Source: Zea mays (Eukaryota > Streptophyta > Magnoliopsida > Poales > Poaceae). Taken from it: a stretch of DNA of 64,000 nucleotides. The notes beneath the pieces were generated by a model. It did not search any database, was not told the DNA's origin, and worked only from the letters and a program-made list of their open reading frames with translations. Location: positions 135,668,207 to 135,732,206 of the forward strand of contig NC_050098.1 of assembly GCF_902167145.1 (NCBI RefSeq), given 5' to 3'. Shown piece by piece: positions 23,324 through 35,600 of this stretch. The stretch's first letter is position 1. Each line of letters opens with the position of its first letter. Made by a program: the position numbers and the translations under genes.

Positions 23324-23340
23324 AATCCTACCCCCCTTAA
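23324..23340 (-). other. Polypurine tract
   Basis: Read on the minus strand it is TTTTAAGGGGGGTAGGATTT, directly next to the LTR; the plus-strand primer for reverse transcription. Confidence 0.85.
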
Positions 23341-23361
23341 AATTAATCTCGTCCTCGAGAT

Positions 23362-26300
23362 TTAAGATCTAGGGAAAAGATGGGGGAAATCTATGCGAAG
23401 CTCGTCTTCTCTCTCCCAAGTAGCTTCATCTTCTCCATGGTGATTCCATTGTGCTTTGCACATCTTTTTTACCTTATTTCTTGTAACTCGAGTCAAAGTG
23501 TCCAGAATCTTGATAGGGTACTCCGCATAAGTCAGGTCATCTTGAACACTAAGGTCCTCCAGTGGTAGCTGCTCCTCAGGTACCCTGAGGCACTTCTTTA
23601 GTTGAGACACATGAAATACATCATGTACATCTGACAGATGATTGGGTAACTCCAATTGATATGCAACTTCTCCCACTCGCTTTAAGATCAAGAAAGGTCC
23701 AATGAAGCGAGGGGACAACTTTCCTTTAACTTTAAACCTCCTCGTACCCTGGATCGGTGACACCTTCAGATACACGTGATCACCCTCCTTAAACTCCAGT
23801 AGTCTTCTTCTATTATCAGCATAGCTCTTTTGCCTTGATTGTGCAATTCTCAAATTCTCCCTTATCATTCGAACTTGTTCTTCTGCCTCTTGTATAAGTT
23901 TAGGCCCAAAGAACTGTCTTTCTCCAGTCTGATCCCAATATAGTGGAGTCCTGCACTTCCTGCCATATAAAGCCTCAAATGGTGACATCTTCAGACTGGC
24001 CTGGTAACTATTATTATATGAGAACTTAGCATAAGGTAGACTCTTGTCCCAACTACTACCATGTTGAAGGGCACAAGCTCTCAACATGTCCTCCAATACT
24101 TGATTAGTCCTTTCAGTATGTCCATCAGTTTGAGGATGATAGGCCGAACTAAACTTCAACTTTGTATCCAAGCTCTCATGCAACTTCTTCCAAAATCGAG
24201 AAGTAAACTGCGATCCTCGATCAGACACGATCTTCTTAGGCACTCCATGTAGACAAACTATCCGAGTCATATACAATTCTGCTAGCTTGGCTCCCGTGTA
24301 ATTAGTCCTCACAGGTATGAAATGAGCCACTTTTGTCAATCTGTCCACAATTACCCAAATAGAGTCATACCCAGCAGGGGTGCGGGGTAGTCCAACAATG
24401 AAATCCATACCAATTTCTTCCCATTTCCACTCAGGTATCTTCAATGGGTGCAATAGTCCAGCGAGTCTTTGATGTTCGGCCTTAACTCTTTGACACACAT
24501 CACACTTAGCCACATGTGCAGCAACATCTCTTTTCAGTCCATACCACCAATACTTTTGCTTCAAATCCTGATACCTCTTAGTGCTACCAGGGTGGATGGA
24601 ATAATCAGAATCATGAGCTTCTTTCAATATCGTCTCACGAAGGCTTTCAATATCAGGAACACACATTATGTCCTTGAACCATATAGTACCTTGCTCATCC
24701 TCCGTGAATTCTGGCACTCTTCCTCCAGTAATAAGATCCTTGATCTCTTGAATTTTAGCATCACCAACCTGACCTTTACGAATCTCTTGCTCCAAGGTAG
24801 GTTCCAACTCAATGGTAACTCCTTCAGTGTGAGTAACAATCCCCAGGTTGAGCCTCTCAAAATCTTTTGCTAATTCATCAGGTAGCTGGACAACAAAAGC
24901 GGAGTGAACATGCTCCTTCCAACTCAAGGCATCTGCAACCAAATTTGCCTTGCCTGGATGATAGTGAATCTCCAAATCATAATCCTTGATGAGCTCCAAC
25001 CAACGACGTTGCCTAAGGTTGAGATCCTTCTGAGTGAATATGTACTTCAAGCTCTTATGATCTGTGTATACTTGGCACTTAGTTCCCATAATGTAGTGTC
25101 TCCAGATCTTAAGTGCATGCACAACTGCTGCCAGTTCCAAGTCATGAGTGGGGTAGTTCAATTCGTGTTTCCGCAACTGACGAGACGCATAAGCGATCAC
25201 ATGTCCTTCTTGCATGAGCACACATCCCAATCCTTGGCCACATGCATCGCAATAAATGTCAAATCCTTTCTGTAGATCTGGCATAACCAATACTGGTGGC
25301 GACATCAATCTTTTCTTCAATTGATCAAAGCTGTCTTGGCACTTCTCGTCCCACTTAAATTCTTTGCCCTTTCTCCAGAAGCGAGGTCATAGGCTTGGCA
25401 ACCTTAGAGAATCCTTCAATAAATCTCCGATAATATCCTGCAAGTCCCAAGAAACTCCAAATCTCAGTGACTGTAGTGGGCACTCTCCACTCCATTATCT
25501 CCTTCACTTTAGCAGGATCCAATGCTATTCCTCCATTAGAAATAATATGTCCAAGGAATGGCACCTCGCCAATCCAAAACTCGCATTTGCTATACTTGGC
25601 GTAGAGTTGATTATCCTTTAGCTTTTGTAGCACCAATCTCAGGTGTTCCTCATGATCACTACCACTCTTGGAATAAATGAAAATATCGTCGATGAAAACC
25701 ACGATGAATCTGTCCATATCATGAACAACTTATTCTTCAGATCCATAAAATAGGCTGGTGCATTGGTTAATCCAAATGACATAACAGTAAACTCATATAA
25801 TCCATATCAGGTCGAGAAAGTCGTCTTAGGAATATCCAATGGTCTAATCTTCATTTGATGGTATCCCGATCGGAGATCAATCTTCAAGAATAGCCTAGCA
25901 TCTCTCATCCGATCAAATAAATCCTCAATGCGGGGTAACGAGTACTTGTTCTTCCTGATAACATTGTTAAGGGTCCTATAATCCACGCACATCCCTTGCG
26001 ATCCTTCTTTCTTCTGTACAAACAGAACTGGCGCTCCCCAAGGTGAAGAACTCGGACGAAAGTACCCGGCCTCTTGTAATTCCATTAACTGCTTCTTAAG
26101 TTCCTTTAACTCTTCTACGAACATCTCGTATGGCCGTTTGGAAGTAAGAGTAGTCCCAGGTAAGAGATCTATGACAAACTCAACTTTCCTATATGGTGGC
26201 ATCCCTGGTAACTCTTCTGGGAAGACATCCGGAAAATCTCTAACCACACGGATGTTGACACCAACAAACTTCCCATCTACTAAGAATGTCGCTAGTCTGG

Positions 26301-26460
26301 TGGCGGTAGTTACTGCAATTCCAACTTCGAATCTTTCTCCTTTGGAACTGGTGAGTTCTATGGTTCCTTTAGCACATTGTATGAACTGTCTTTGCCTTTC
26401 TTAACCATGACATACCAAGGATCACACCTATATTGCTCTCTTCTAACAATATAGGGGTAG
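23362..26460 (-). pseudogene. Gypsy pol (protease end, reverse transcriptase, RNase H, integrase, chromodomain-like tail), broken
   Basis: Domains read from right to left: end of protease (GVILGMSWL, about 26430); reverse transcriptase ([22 protein letters not shown]-type start; [11 protein letters not shown] at 25717-25660); RNase H (YCDACGQGLGCVL, YTDHKSLKYIF); integrase with an HHCC finger (KCDVCQRVK) and a DDE core (GMDFIVGLPRT, VSDRGSQFTSRFW, SAYHPQTDGHTERTNQ); then a C-terminal chromodomain-like tail (WNHHGEDEATWERE). The last 652 codons (25320-23362) are intact. Breaks are a TGA in the RT near 25805, a frameshift before 25717 and another near 25355-25320. The gene once made the replication enzymes; this copy cannot make reverse transcriptase. 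Confidence 0.88.
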
Positions 26461-26954
26461 TCCATCTGGGTTAGAAACATAGGGTACGAAAGAAAGGATT
26501 GTAGACAAGGCGAGTAATTACGAGGAATGTTACTGCGGGGGATTTATTAGCTAAGTAGATTAGTGTGTTATCCACTAAAGCTAATACATTACCTTATGGT
26601 GGTACATGCTAAGATGCCCAACTAAACTATTTCAATCAATCAAAGAAGCAAATCAGACATTTATCATCAGAACAATCAAACAACGTTTTTAAATATGGAA
26701 AATAGTTTTGATTTTGTCTTAGGCCTCCTATTTCTTAAAAAATGTCATAGGGGTAGGGATTCCAAGGTGTGAAATCTGTCTTGTATCAGAATAGAAAAGG
26801 TAAGAATGATCAGAGTAGAACAGTAGAAGGTGAGACAGGATCAAGATAAGTGTAGAAAGAATCAGAGTAAGGTAAGTGTAGCATGAATCAGAATAAGATA
26901 AGTAGGTAAGGGATGTCCATTTCTATCTAGATTTCGTCCTACAGTCAACATTTC
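26461..26954 (-). other. Deleted gag region of the Gypsy
   Basis: About 500 bases between the primer-binding site and the protease end, with no gag reading in any frame. The usual gag and protease N-terminus have been removed. Confidence 0.6.
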
Positions 26955-26965
26955 CTCTGATACCA
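26955..26965 (-). other. Primer-binding site (initiator Met-tRNA)
   Basis: Read on the minus strand it is TGGTATCAGAG, matching the 3' end of plant initiator tRNA-Met, four bases from the LTR edge. Confidence 0.85.
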
Positions 26966-26969
26966 CTTC

Positions 26970-29900
26970 TGTCACACCCGGGCTTTAAGGAGCAAAGCCG
27001 GGTGCGTCTCATACATGCGCCAAAGAAGACAACACATATAATAACAGAGTGTATAGAGATAAATGTCATAAAACATCAGAGTATTTATTACATAGCGGAA
27101 GACTTAATACAAAATAAAAGATAAATATAAAACAAACTAAGGATCGTTGGCGCCAATGTCAACTGAGAAACGCCACCTAGATCAGATCAAAACTCCTTGC
27201 CTTGTGGCTCCTCCTGAACCACCTGCTCTTCTCCTGTGGGGGGGTGTGAGACAGCAAGGGTGAGCTCACACATGTTCATCGCTCAACAAGTTGTGGGGAA
27301 TAATGTGGCATGAACTCACCAAAGGTGGGAGTTCATGAAGTGTAAGGCTGATCAATGAAATAAAGGCTGAAGCTGAGCATTGCTTTTAGAAGTTGGTCAA
27401 AATTTTATTAGCAATTACTACGTGTAAGTAAATACCAAACCATAGTATAATAAGTAAAAAGGTAATAATAAAATAATCCCAAATGCAATGAAATGACAGA
27501 TTAAGTTTAAGTTCCATAAATTAATCATGTGAGTGTCCGAGCCGCTCATGACCGTGAGCATGGCTAGTATACCAGTTTTACACTCTACAGAGGTTGCGTA
27601 TCTTTACCCACAAGTCGTGTTACCCATTTGCCACGGAGTTGATCAGACCCCATACACCTCTACCAAGGAAGCGAGGCAGGGTACCACTACGAGGCCTTTA
27701 CAAAGTTCCACTAGCTTCAGACTACCCGCTACAGTTTATAGGAAGCTCCAGTGCAGGGTTCTTGTCTGACCGCCATCGCAGCAAAATCAACCCAAGGACC
27801 TCCCTACACTGACCACTCCCCTACTGCCCTTGCCCCTTTCGGGTAAGGTAGCCCTCCACTAGCTTTCCTAGTTAATCAGCCAAGGGCGTCCCATTAAACC
27901 CTTGTGGTAGCACTGTTTTCCCGGGTGGTTCTCCATGTTCCCATTAACATAATGATCTTATCATGAACATAGAATAATGAACAAATAATAACAAGTGTAA
28001 TCATGAGTAGTGAATATCTCTATACCCAAAACCATATAAAGCAATAGCATGTACTACCCAAAACTTTAGTAGTAAAACCAGTGCTGAATCAAGGTATAAA
28101 GATAGTCAAAATCTAGGGTATCCTATTGGGTCCCAGCAAAAATGATCCTATGTAGATCATTATGAATAATAAGAACATGAATGGGTAAAAGAAGTGATCA
28201 AGGGCACAACTTGCCTTCAATGAGCTCCTGCTCGGCTATCTCTACCAGCTGAACCCCAGAATCCTCTGTAGCTTGCTCGTCTACTCGCATCAACACAATA
28301 CATACATAGTATAGCAAGAATTAACATTACACCAAACATGTAAATAAAATACACAGTAATAATCTAGACACTAAAATGAGATCACAGGAACTGGAATTAT
28401 TAATTTTGGAGGTATAGATTTTAATTTATGGATTTCCTAATGTTTAATGTGATTAAAATAGGATTAACTGATAAATTAATTTTCTAACAGAGTTCATGTC
28501 AAAACAGTGACTCTAAGTGTTAAAGAATAATATTACAAAATTTTAGAAACTGGAATGGCTCAATTTGGACTAAAAATGGATTTTCTATGATTTATACAAG
28601 TTCTAGGGTTTATTTTCATATTAAAAATCCAATTTCTAATTCATTTAATCGATTTAACACAGTTCTGGATCGGGCCTCGATTTCCAGAGAAGTCAGGGGC
28701 CCAGGCGTAAATGTAACCGAGACCCATAACACTGCAGAGGTGGATGGCGGGTTAAATCCTAAATAGTCCAGGGGCTCTTTTGCAATTGTTTTACAGCGAA
28801 GGGGTATGGGCACCAGATATCCATTGGATCACGATCTGACGACAGAAGATAGATTATAATGTTGTACATGCCTAGGACCCTCGGATTCAAGATCTGCGGC
28901 GCGCATTCGACGGACGAACGGGTATGCGCCGATTTAATCCTAGCCATACCCCAGAGATCCGACGACCGCGATCAATCCACTGCACGCCCTAATCTTCACC
29001 GTTCAACAAGGGATGGACGGCACACACATCGTCTTCTTCATAGCAGTCGGACGCGGCGGCGCCCAGAGCCCCGCCCGCGGTGGTCTCACTGGAGTAAGGC
29101 GATCCGGTGCAACATCACCACAAACGCATACCCAAATGGTCTAATGCGATGCTGGGAGTAAGACGAAACGAAATGGGGAGAACTCACTGTGAATCGCGCA
29201 ACACAGGCCTCTGCCCACGGCGCACGGTGATTTGGTGAGGGCGCCAGACGTCCGGCGAGCGATTCGCGGTGCCCCAGCTCTCGGACTCACCCGTCGCGGT
29301 ACCAGACGAATCCACGGCGACCCCGCGAAGGTCACCGGCCTGATTCCCGAGCCCACATGGCATTGTTGAAGAAGTCCCCAAAGCGGCGGCCCGCACTGCT
29401 CCTCATCTCTCTCTCCTAACGGCGGTCGCAACAGAGCGGTGCCGATCATCGGATCGCATAGACAGGGAAAGTGGCGGCTGCGTTTATATCCAGGCGCCCG
29501 AGGAGATCGTGCGGCGCGAACGAGTCCGTTGAGCAGAGCAGACCCGGTCCCAGCGACGAGCATCTCGCACGGGTGGCCGAGCGACGCGGTAATCGCGCGA
29601 AGGTAGGTGATGACGGCGTGGGCCCGCATGTCGGCCAGCTACCTCAACTGAGTGCGGGTGAGCGCGGTAGGGAGATGGGCCCACGGAGCAGTGACTAAGG
29701 TGAGCAGCAAGCGGTATTGAGCCGAGCGGCAATAACGGGCTGCGCGTGAGTGCCAGATGAATGGGCCAAAACTCATTTCAGGGCCGACGTGCAATTTTCC
29801 CCATTTATTCTTTTTTTCTTTTATATTTTCCACCTTCTTTTCTTCCTTTTCAAATTCAGTTTGAATTCAAAATTAATTCAACCTTCTATGGCTCTTCCTT

Positions 29901-30392
29901 ACAAATTAGATTTGTGTGATTAGGGCATTAACTTCGGAGATATTTATTTATATATATCATTTACTTATTCATCTCCTTTATCTTTTTCTTTTCCTTCACA
30001 TTTCTAGAATTCAAATTTGAATTTAATTTTAATCTGTGAACTTATATTCACTTTTTTTAAATGTACAAGTTGAACTCAAATAGGAAGGTTTAACTAATTT
30101 CTTTATATTTATTGTATTTATCTTTGTTTAGTATTCTTTCTTCTCCTGCTCAAATTCTTGAATTCCCCTTTAGGGAATTTGATATATTTCCTTTCACATT
30201 ATTTCCTGTTGTCACAAAATGCACACAAAATAAATTCCCAGCATGATGCATGTATCATTTTTAGTGTCTTTTGTCACCTATTTATTTGTTTAATTGTGGT
30301 GTTCACATGAAATGATAAACATAGTTAACACATATAGATACAAAGTAATATAATTTCTCTTTTTAGACTTTTCTTACAAAGTGGGTATTACA
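26970..30392 (-). repeat. 5' LTR of the complete Gypsy (right copy, 3423 bp)
   Basis: Same ends as the left copy. Differences are mostly single transitions, plus a few one-base indels in homopolymers. It is followed on the minus strand by the primer-binding site. Confidence 0.92.
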
Positions 30393-30397
30393 CACCG

Positions 30398-31370
30398 AAC
30401 CTTTGCTACAATGCAGAGCATCTGGCAGAGTCCCAACGGCTAGCTGACGTGGAGGAGCACCAGTCCGGTGTGACGCAGAGAGTCTACTTTTCTCCAATGG
30501 CTCTATTTGGGGATGAGCACTATATATACCCCCATAGTCGACCATTTGAAGACATGGGAGCCCAAGCAACATACCAGCTCAAGTGAGAGACATCTCCAAA
30601 GCTCCAAACACCCAAGTGTTTAATAGAATCACTCGGTGATTAGCGTATGTGATTTGCAAAGTGCTTAGGTTAGTTAGACTGCTTTAGCGCTTGCTCTAGG
30701 TTTGTTCCTAGTTGTGTGAGTGAGGTTAGAAAACCCACCAAAATCCTCGGCTCATGCTCTAGTCGTTGTAATATTGTACCGAGTAGGGTGAGTGTCTTGC
30801 GAGATCACACCAACTACGTTTGTGGTGTGGCAGCCACCGTGTGCTAGAGGAGAAGAGGCCCCTAGCGTTTTGGTCGAAAGCTTGACAGTGAAGACGGTGG
30901 GGAGCGTTTGAGAAGAAGCCGTAAGCGAAGCACCACTTGCGCGTGGAGAAGGTCCACGACTCTCTACGGAGTTACCTGACCAGGTGCTTGGCCCTCGCGT
31001 GGGCTTCCCTTCTGTGTAGGGGCACCAACGAAGATTAGTCAAAACCTTGCGCGATTCTAAATACCTCGATAAAAATATTGACGCGTCCACGAGAGTTTGC
31101 TTTCTCTACCTTTGCTTTTAAGCTTCCGTATTTATATTGATTACTTGAATTGCAATATTTACTATTCTTAGTTTAGAATATAGGATTGGAACTTATGTTG
31201 CATAACTATTTTTGCGGTAGAGATAGCAACATTTAGACAAAACCTATTTTACACATTATTGTTTAGTTGTTTGCATAGGTTTTGTTTGGTAGAATTATAT
31301 GTGGCCTAGATTAACGAGAAAAATGGAAGTCCTAATTCACCCTCACTCCTAGGCGTCTGTGTCCCTTTCA
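30398..31370 (+). repeat. LTR of the Sirevirus-like element, right piece
   Basis: It continues the LTR after the Gypsy. It has a TATA-like CTATATATACCCC near 30511 and ends TGTGTCCCTTTCA at 31370. With the left piece the LTR is about 1.43 kb. Confidence 0.75.
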
Positions 31371-31383
31371 CTAAATTCACAAG

Positions 31384-31914
31384 TAGAGATGGCAATGGGC
31401 CCCGATTCTCGATTCCCCGCAAGGAATTCCTCCATTAGGGGATGGGGAAGTTTCTTCCCCCACGGGGATGTAAACGGGGAAAATTCTTCCGCCGATGGGT
31501 AAATAAGGATGGGGATGGAGAAGCATTCTCTATCCCCGTTCTCCGCGGGGACCCATTAAACTTACACGTGATGATGTTTTCGTGTACTAGTTAATGATAA
31601 AAATAAATATTTACCTTGTCAAGATATCGATCATTGTACAGATGTATTGATTTTGATGTACACATAATGATTTAGTACATCTAACAATATGTATAAGTGA
31701 AAATATTTTGCATTAATAACAAAGGATGTATGTCCTAATTATAACTTAAACGGAGATGGGAATCTCCGTTGGAGATTTATCCCCGCGGGGAACAGAGATG
31801 GAGAAGAAATACCTCCTGCAAGCGTTCGTAGGGATCTCTGCGGGGAAATTTTTACGTCGCAGGGATGGGTATGGGAGCTATTCCCTGACGGGGAATTCCT
31901 CGTTGCCATCCCTA
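31384..31914. mobile_element. hAT-like MITE (about 531 bp)
   Basis: Ends TAGAGATGGCAATGGG and, inverted, TAGGGATGGCAACGAGG form terminal inverted repeats. The inner sequence has GGGGAT/ATCCCC inverted motifs. The TAGGGATGGCAA end is common in grass hAT MITEs. I could not define a clean 8-bp target duplication. Confidence 0.7.
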
Positions 31915-31918
31915 CTAC

Positions 31919-32245
31919 CAAGGTGCACATCCAGATCTCTAAACTTTCGAAGTTATATCATTCTGATCACTAAACTTTCAACATGCACATTTTAGTCTCT
32001 AATTCAATGTTTGTGTTATGAGCGTCCATAAACTAGTTTTTGTGTCATCACAAGTCCAAGTAGTTTAGACCTTTGATGGCATAAAAATAAGTTTAGAGAC
32101 CCAGATGACACAATCGTACAAGTATAAGGGCTGAAATGTGCACTTCTAAGATTAGGGAATATGATGATACAATTTCACAAGTTTAGAAATCTAGATGTGC
32201 ACTTTAGCAGTTTAGGGACTGAGATGACACACCGTTACAAGTTTA
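31919..32245. mobile_element. Foldback or MITE-like repeat
   Basis: Motifs such as GTGCACATCCAGATCTCTAA at the left return inverted at about 32170-32210, and 'caagtttagag' units recur several times. No coding potential. The exact ends and target duplication are uncertain. Confidence 0.5.
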
Positions 32246-32685
32246 GAGAGCGGTAATGCATTTTACTCTATAATATACTTTGTGAGTTTTATTCAGAATA
32301 AGCATGTAACACATTTTCCTTTTGCAAAACACACTAGCTGCAACTACAAAATAGATGGATACAGATACTCTACGGTCTACAATCCACTCTACCACTACCA
32401 ACCAAGCAAAGGTACACCCATCACTCTCAGTCAGCCCGCACACACGACCGAAAAAAAATATTAACTTCTAGAAAGTCTTCGTCGCAGTCCAGCCAATAAA
32501 CCCCCTCCCACGCGCCTCAACCGTTCTTCGCCGCCCTGCCGAGGACCCTTCCTTCCTCGTCCGCCCACGAATTTCCGGCCAGACCATCCTACACCGCCCG
32601 TCCGGGACACGCGCCCGCCTCTGCCAAGAATTTCGCCTTCTCCGGCGCCGATCCCGCCCATTCTTGTGCCGCCGGCAGGCCAAGG
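32246..32685 (+). promoter_or_regulatory. Upstream region and 5' leader of the syntaxin gene
   Basis: AT-rich DNA changes at about 32465 to a C-rich, pyrimidine-rich stretch typical of a monocot 5' leader, ending at the ATG at 32686. No clear TATA box is seen. The minus-strand ORF at 32461-32793 has no domain and follows from the GC-rich leader. Confidence 0.45.
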
Positions 32686-35600
32686 ATGCGGAACCTTCTC
32701 ACGGTGCGCACCGCCGCTGTTCTCGCCTCTTGCTGTCTTTGCGTGTCGTTTGGTTGCGGTTTTCCTAGTTCCTTTCTCGTGCCAAGAGCCCAAGAGTCAA
32801 GTCTAAATAATGGGTTCATGGTTTGCTTGTGCTGTGAAGATCGAGGCGATCAAGGTTTTCAGAGGTTCTTGCTCTGGTTGTGGTTTTATCACTGGATCGG
32901 CCTTGGTGGCTTGATCGGTTCATGTATGCCAACTTGTTTATTTTATTTTGATATTGACCTAATATGACATGAGCATCGATAATCTTGTTCCTTCTGTTCT
33001 TCCCCGTCCTGCTATTTATGGAAATTTGAGATGTTGATAGTACTACTTCATTTGTGAAATTCAGCAGGAGACGATGATCTTACTCGTGTAGCCACTTAAG
33101 GATAATCTGAGATGTTCGGACCTGCCGTGCTGCAATTAGTATATGTGTGTCTGTTTTTTTTTTTTTTTGATAAAAAAATTTGGCGCCAACTGGTGGTATT
33201 CTTCCTGCATCCTGGTGGAGCTATCAGGAGAAATCTCGAGTTGTTCAGAGCATGCTCTGCTTGAACGGTAGAACTATGAGAAAAAAAATAGCGCTAAAAT
33301 ACTTAATACATTAATATCATGATTTTTGGAGATTTTTTTTCTTTTCCTTTCAGCTTTCAGTTAAAAAAAGGTTAGCTTGAGCTTTGGCGTGATCACTTGT
33401 CTTCCTTGACGAAACATCATGGTTTGAAACATTCAATCTTGATATGTAAATGGCAGCCTAGGACTTTTCTGGTCCAACCTTTTGCAAATTCAGAGTCCTG
33501 CTTGGCTGCTTTGACTTTGTATATAATACAAGCGGCGTCTCTCTGTGATTTGGATTTTGTGAAGAATTAGTTGTGTGTTCTGCAAATCATATTTTTAACC
33601 TCGATTTAATAGGATTCGTTTGAGCTCGGCAAACGGGGGCAGTCCTCAGGAAATGTCGACATCGAGCTTGGATTGCAGGGTGACCTGACTAGTTCTGCGC
33701 AGCCAGGTTTTGAGGGATTCTATGAACAGGTCCGTGTGTTTCTGTCTGGCAGAGTTTATCTCATCCTGAAAAAAAAAACATCTGAAGAAGTGGCCAACAG
33801 CTTAGTATGGTTGCAACCTGACGCATTAAACTTCGTGCTACCACAAAATTCAGGTCAAAGAGGTTGAAAGCTTGCTCAACACATTGACAAAGTTACTGAA
33901 GGACCTTCAGGTGACTGCCAACATCAACTTGGAGTTGTTATGTTGCATTTATTATGGCTAACAGTTATATTCTAGCGCTATCATATCTCAGCATTACTTC
34001 AGAATGTGTCCCATATATTTAGAGTCTGTTAGATATCCGAGCTAATTGTTAGCTAACTAAAAATTAGAAAAATAGCCCTAGTGCATCCAAACATGAGAGC
34101 TAATAAGTGCTAGTTAAGTCTTCAACTAGTTGTTAGCCATAACTAGTAACTAGTCCAAGTGATCCAACCATGCCCTTATTCTAGATGTTTTTTTCTTGTT
34201 TGCTGACTGAACAATATTAGCCTACATCTAAAGACTGTCAATTCACGCAGAACTCAAATGAGGAGTCAAAAGTTGTCACGAAGGCATCTGCGATGAAAGG
34301 TGCGCTATGGGATATCGCCATATCGGTTTGTTTTCTGCAAGTAGAACAGCATTGGTATTTTCTTCCTCAAATGTTGTATAACTAGTGATGATTTCTTTGC
34401 TACTTGTAGAGGTAAAAAAACGCATGGAGAAGGATGTCAATGAAGTGACAAAGATTGCACGGCTGGCAAAATCAAAAGTAGAGCAACTGAACAAAGATGT
34501 TAGTTTTCTCCCTTCTTTGCACTCAAATATATGAGAAGTAATTACATGGATAATAAATAAGTTATGGCTGCTTATAGACTTTGCCATCTATCTTATGTTG
34601 TGCTGATTATCCTTCTCCAGAATGCTGTGAACAGAGGAAAACCAGGATTTGGCAAGGGATCGGGTGTGGACCGATCCCGGACAACAACCACTGTGTAAGG
34701 TCCATGTGATCATTTCCTGCTTGCCCTTGTCCTCTTTCTCTTTCTTGATATGATTGATTGCTTGATGATTTTGTTGCAGCGCATTGACAAAGAAGTTGAG
34801 AGAACGTATACTGGAGTTTCAGGTACCTCCTCTCCTTTTAACTTCAAATTCCAGTTCTTGTGCATAATCTACATGTTGAACATGCTTTCTGCATGCTTTT
34901 TTAGATAATGGAAACCAGGTCCCGGCTTTGTCCTCTATGAAAGGAGGGTACAGCCTTACAAACAAAGTAACATCAAAAGATCAACACTCCCAACATAGAG
35001 TGCAATCTTACACCACAAACATTAAAATAAACACGACACCCAACAGACATACTATAACCTCAATATGTAATCCTGTTCGTAAAACTCCAACCAAAATAAG
35101 AAAAAAATTGCATAGATGCGATTTCGATCCGTCGACACGTCTCCTTGATTATCTCCTGGTCTTCAACCCTCTGCAAATATCCCCAAAACCTAAGCCAATG
35201 GGTCGCCCGAAACAGAACCTGCAAATAAGTAACCATCGGGGTTTTGTTAAACACTAAGTCATTCCGACTTATCCAGATAGCCCAACATAAAACTGCAACA
35301 CCTGTAATAATCAGATTTTGAACTTTGAGGTGCACCCCATGCAACCAAGATCCAAAAATATGTTTAAATGATCTCGGGGTACTTAGACCAAAACACCAAA
35401 ATAAAAGCCTCCAAAAGAATCTAGCGTAATGACATTTAAAAAACAAGTGTTGTATAGATTCATTCGAATCACAGAACACACATTTTGTACTTCCCTGCAT
35501 GCTTATCAGCTTGAAATGGTGCTAAATATACAACCGAATTTTGTGTTCAGTGATTTTGTGGCTGTATAATGCTTAGACTGATAAAGCTGAAAATGCCAGT

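Larger units (their letters stand above)
19902..30392 (-). mobile_element. Complete Tekay/Del-like Gypsy element, minus strand, lacking gag
   Basis: Two nearly identical LTRs (19902-23323, 26970-30392) flank a 3.6-kb interior with a primer-binding site (26955-26965), a broken pol and a polypurine tract (about 23324-23340). Flanking 5-mers CACTG and CACCG differ by one base and fit an aged target duplication. I count roughly 35 substitutions between the LTRs (about 1%), so insertion was recent. The interior has no gag and only the end of protease. Confidence 0.92.
17801..31370 (+). mobile_element. Sirevirus-like Copia element, 3' part, interrupted by a complete Gypsy
   Basis: A remnant interior (17801-19445) is followed by an LTR in two halves (19446-19901 and 30398-31370) around the Gypsy at 19902-30392. 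Its 5' part is separated by the Gypsy ending at 17800 and lies off the left side. The interior has a gag end but no pol, and five or six polypurine tracts. Confidence 0.7.

Noticed and set aside
32461..32819. Minus-strand ORFs at the syntaxin leader
   Set aside because: Arg/Gly-rich low-complexity frames opposite a C-rich leader; no domain.
35060..35500. A host zinc-finger gene antisense to the syntaxin
   Set aside because: The Cys/His block is the zf-RVT end of an L1-type LINE, and the segment is bounded by a target duplication and a T run.
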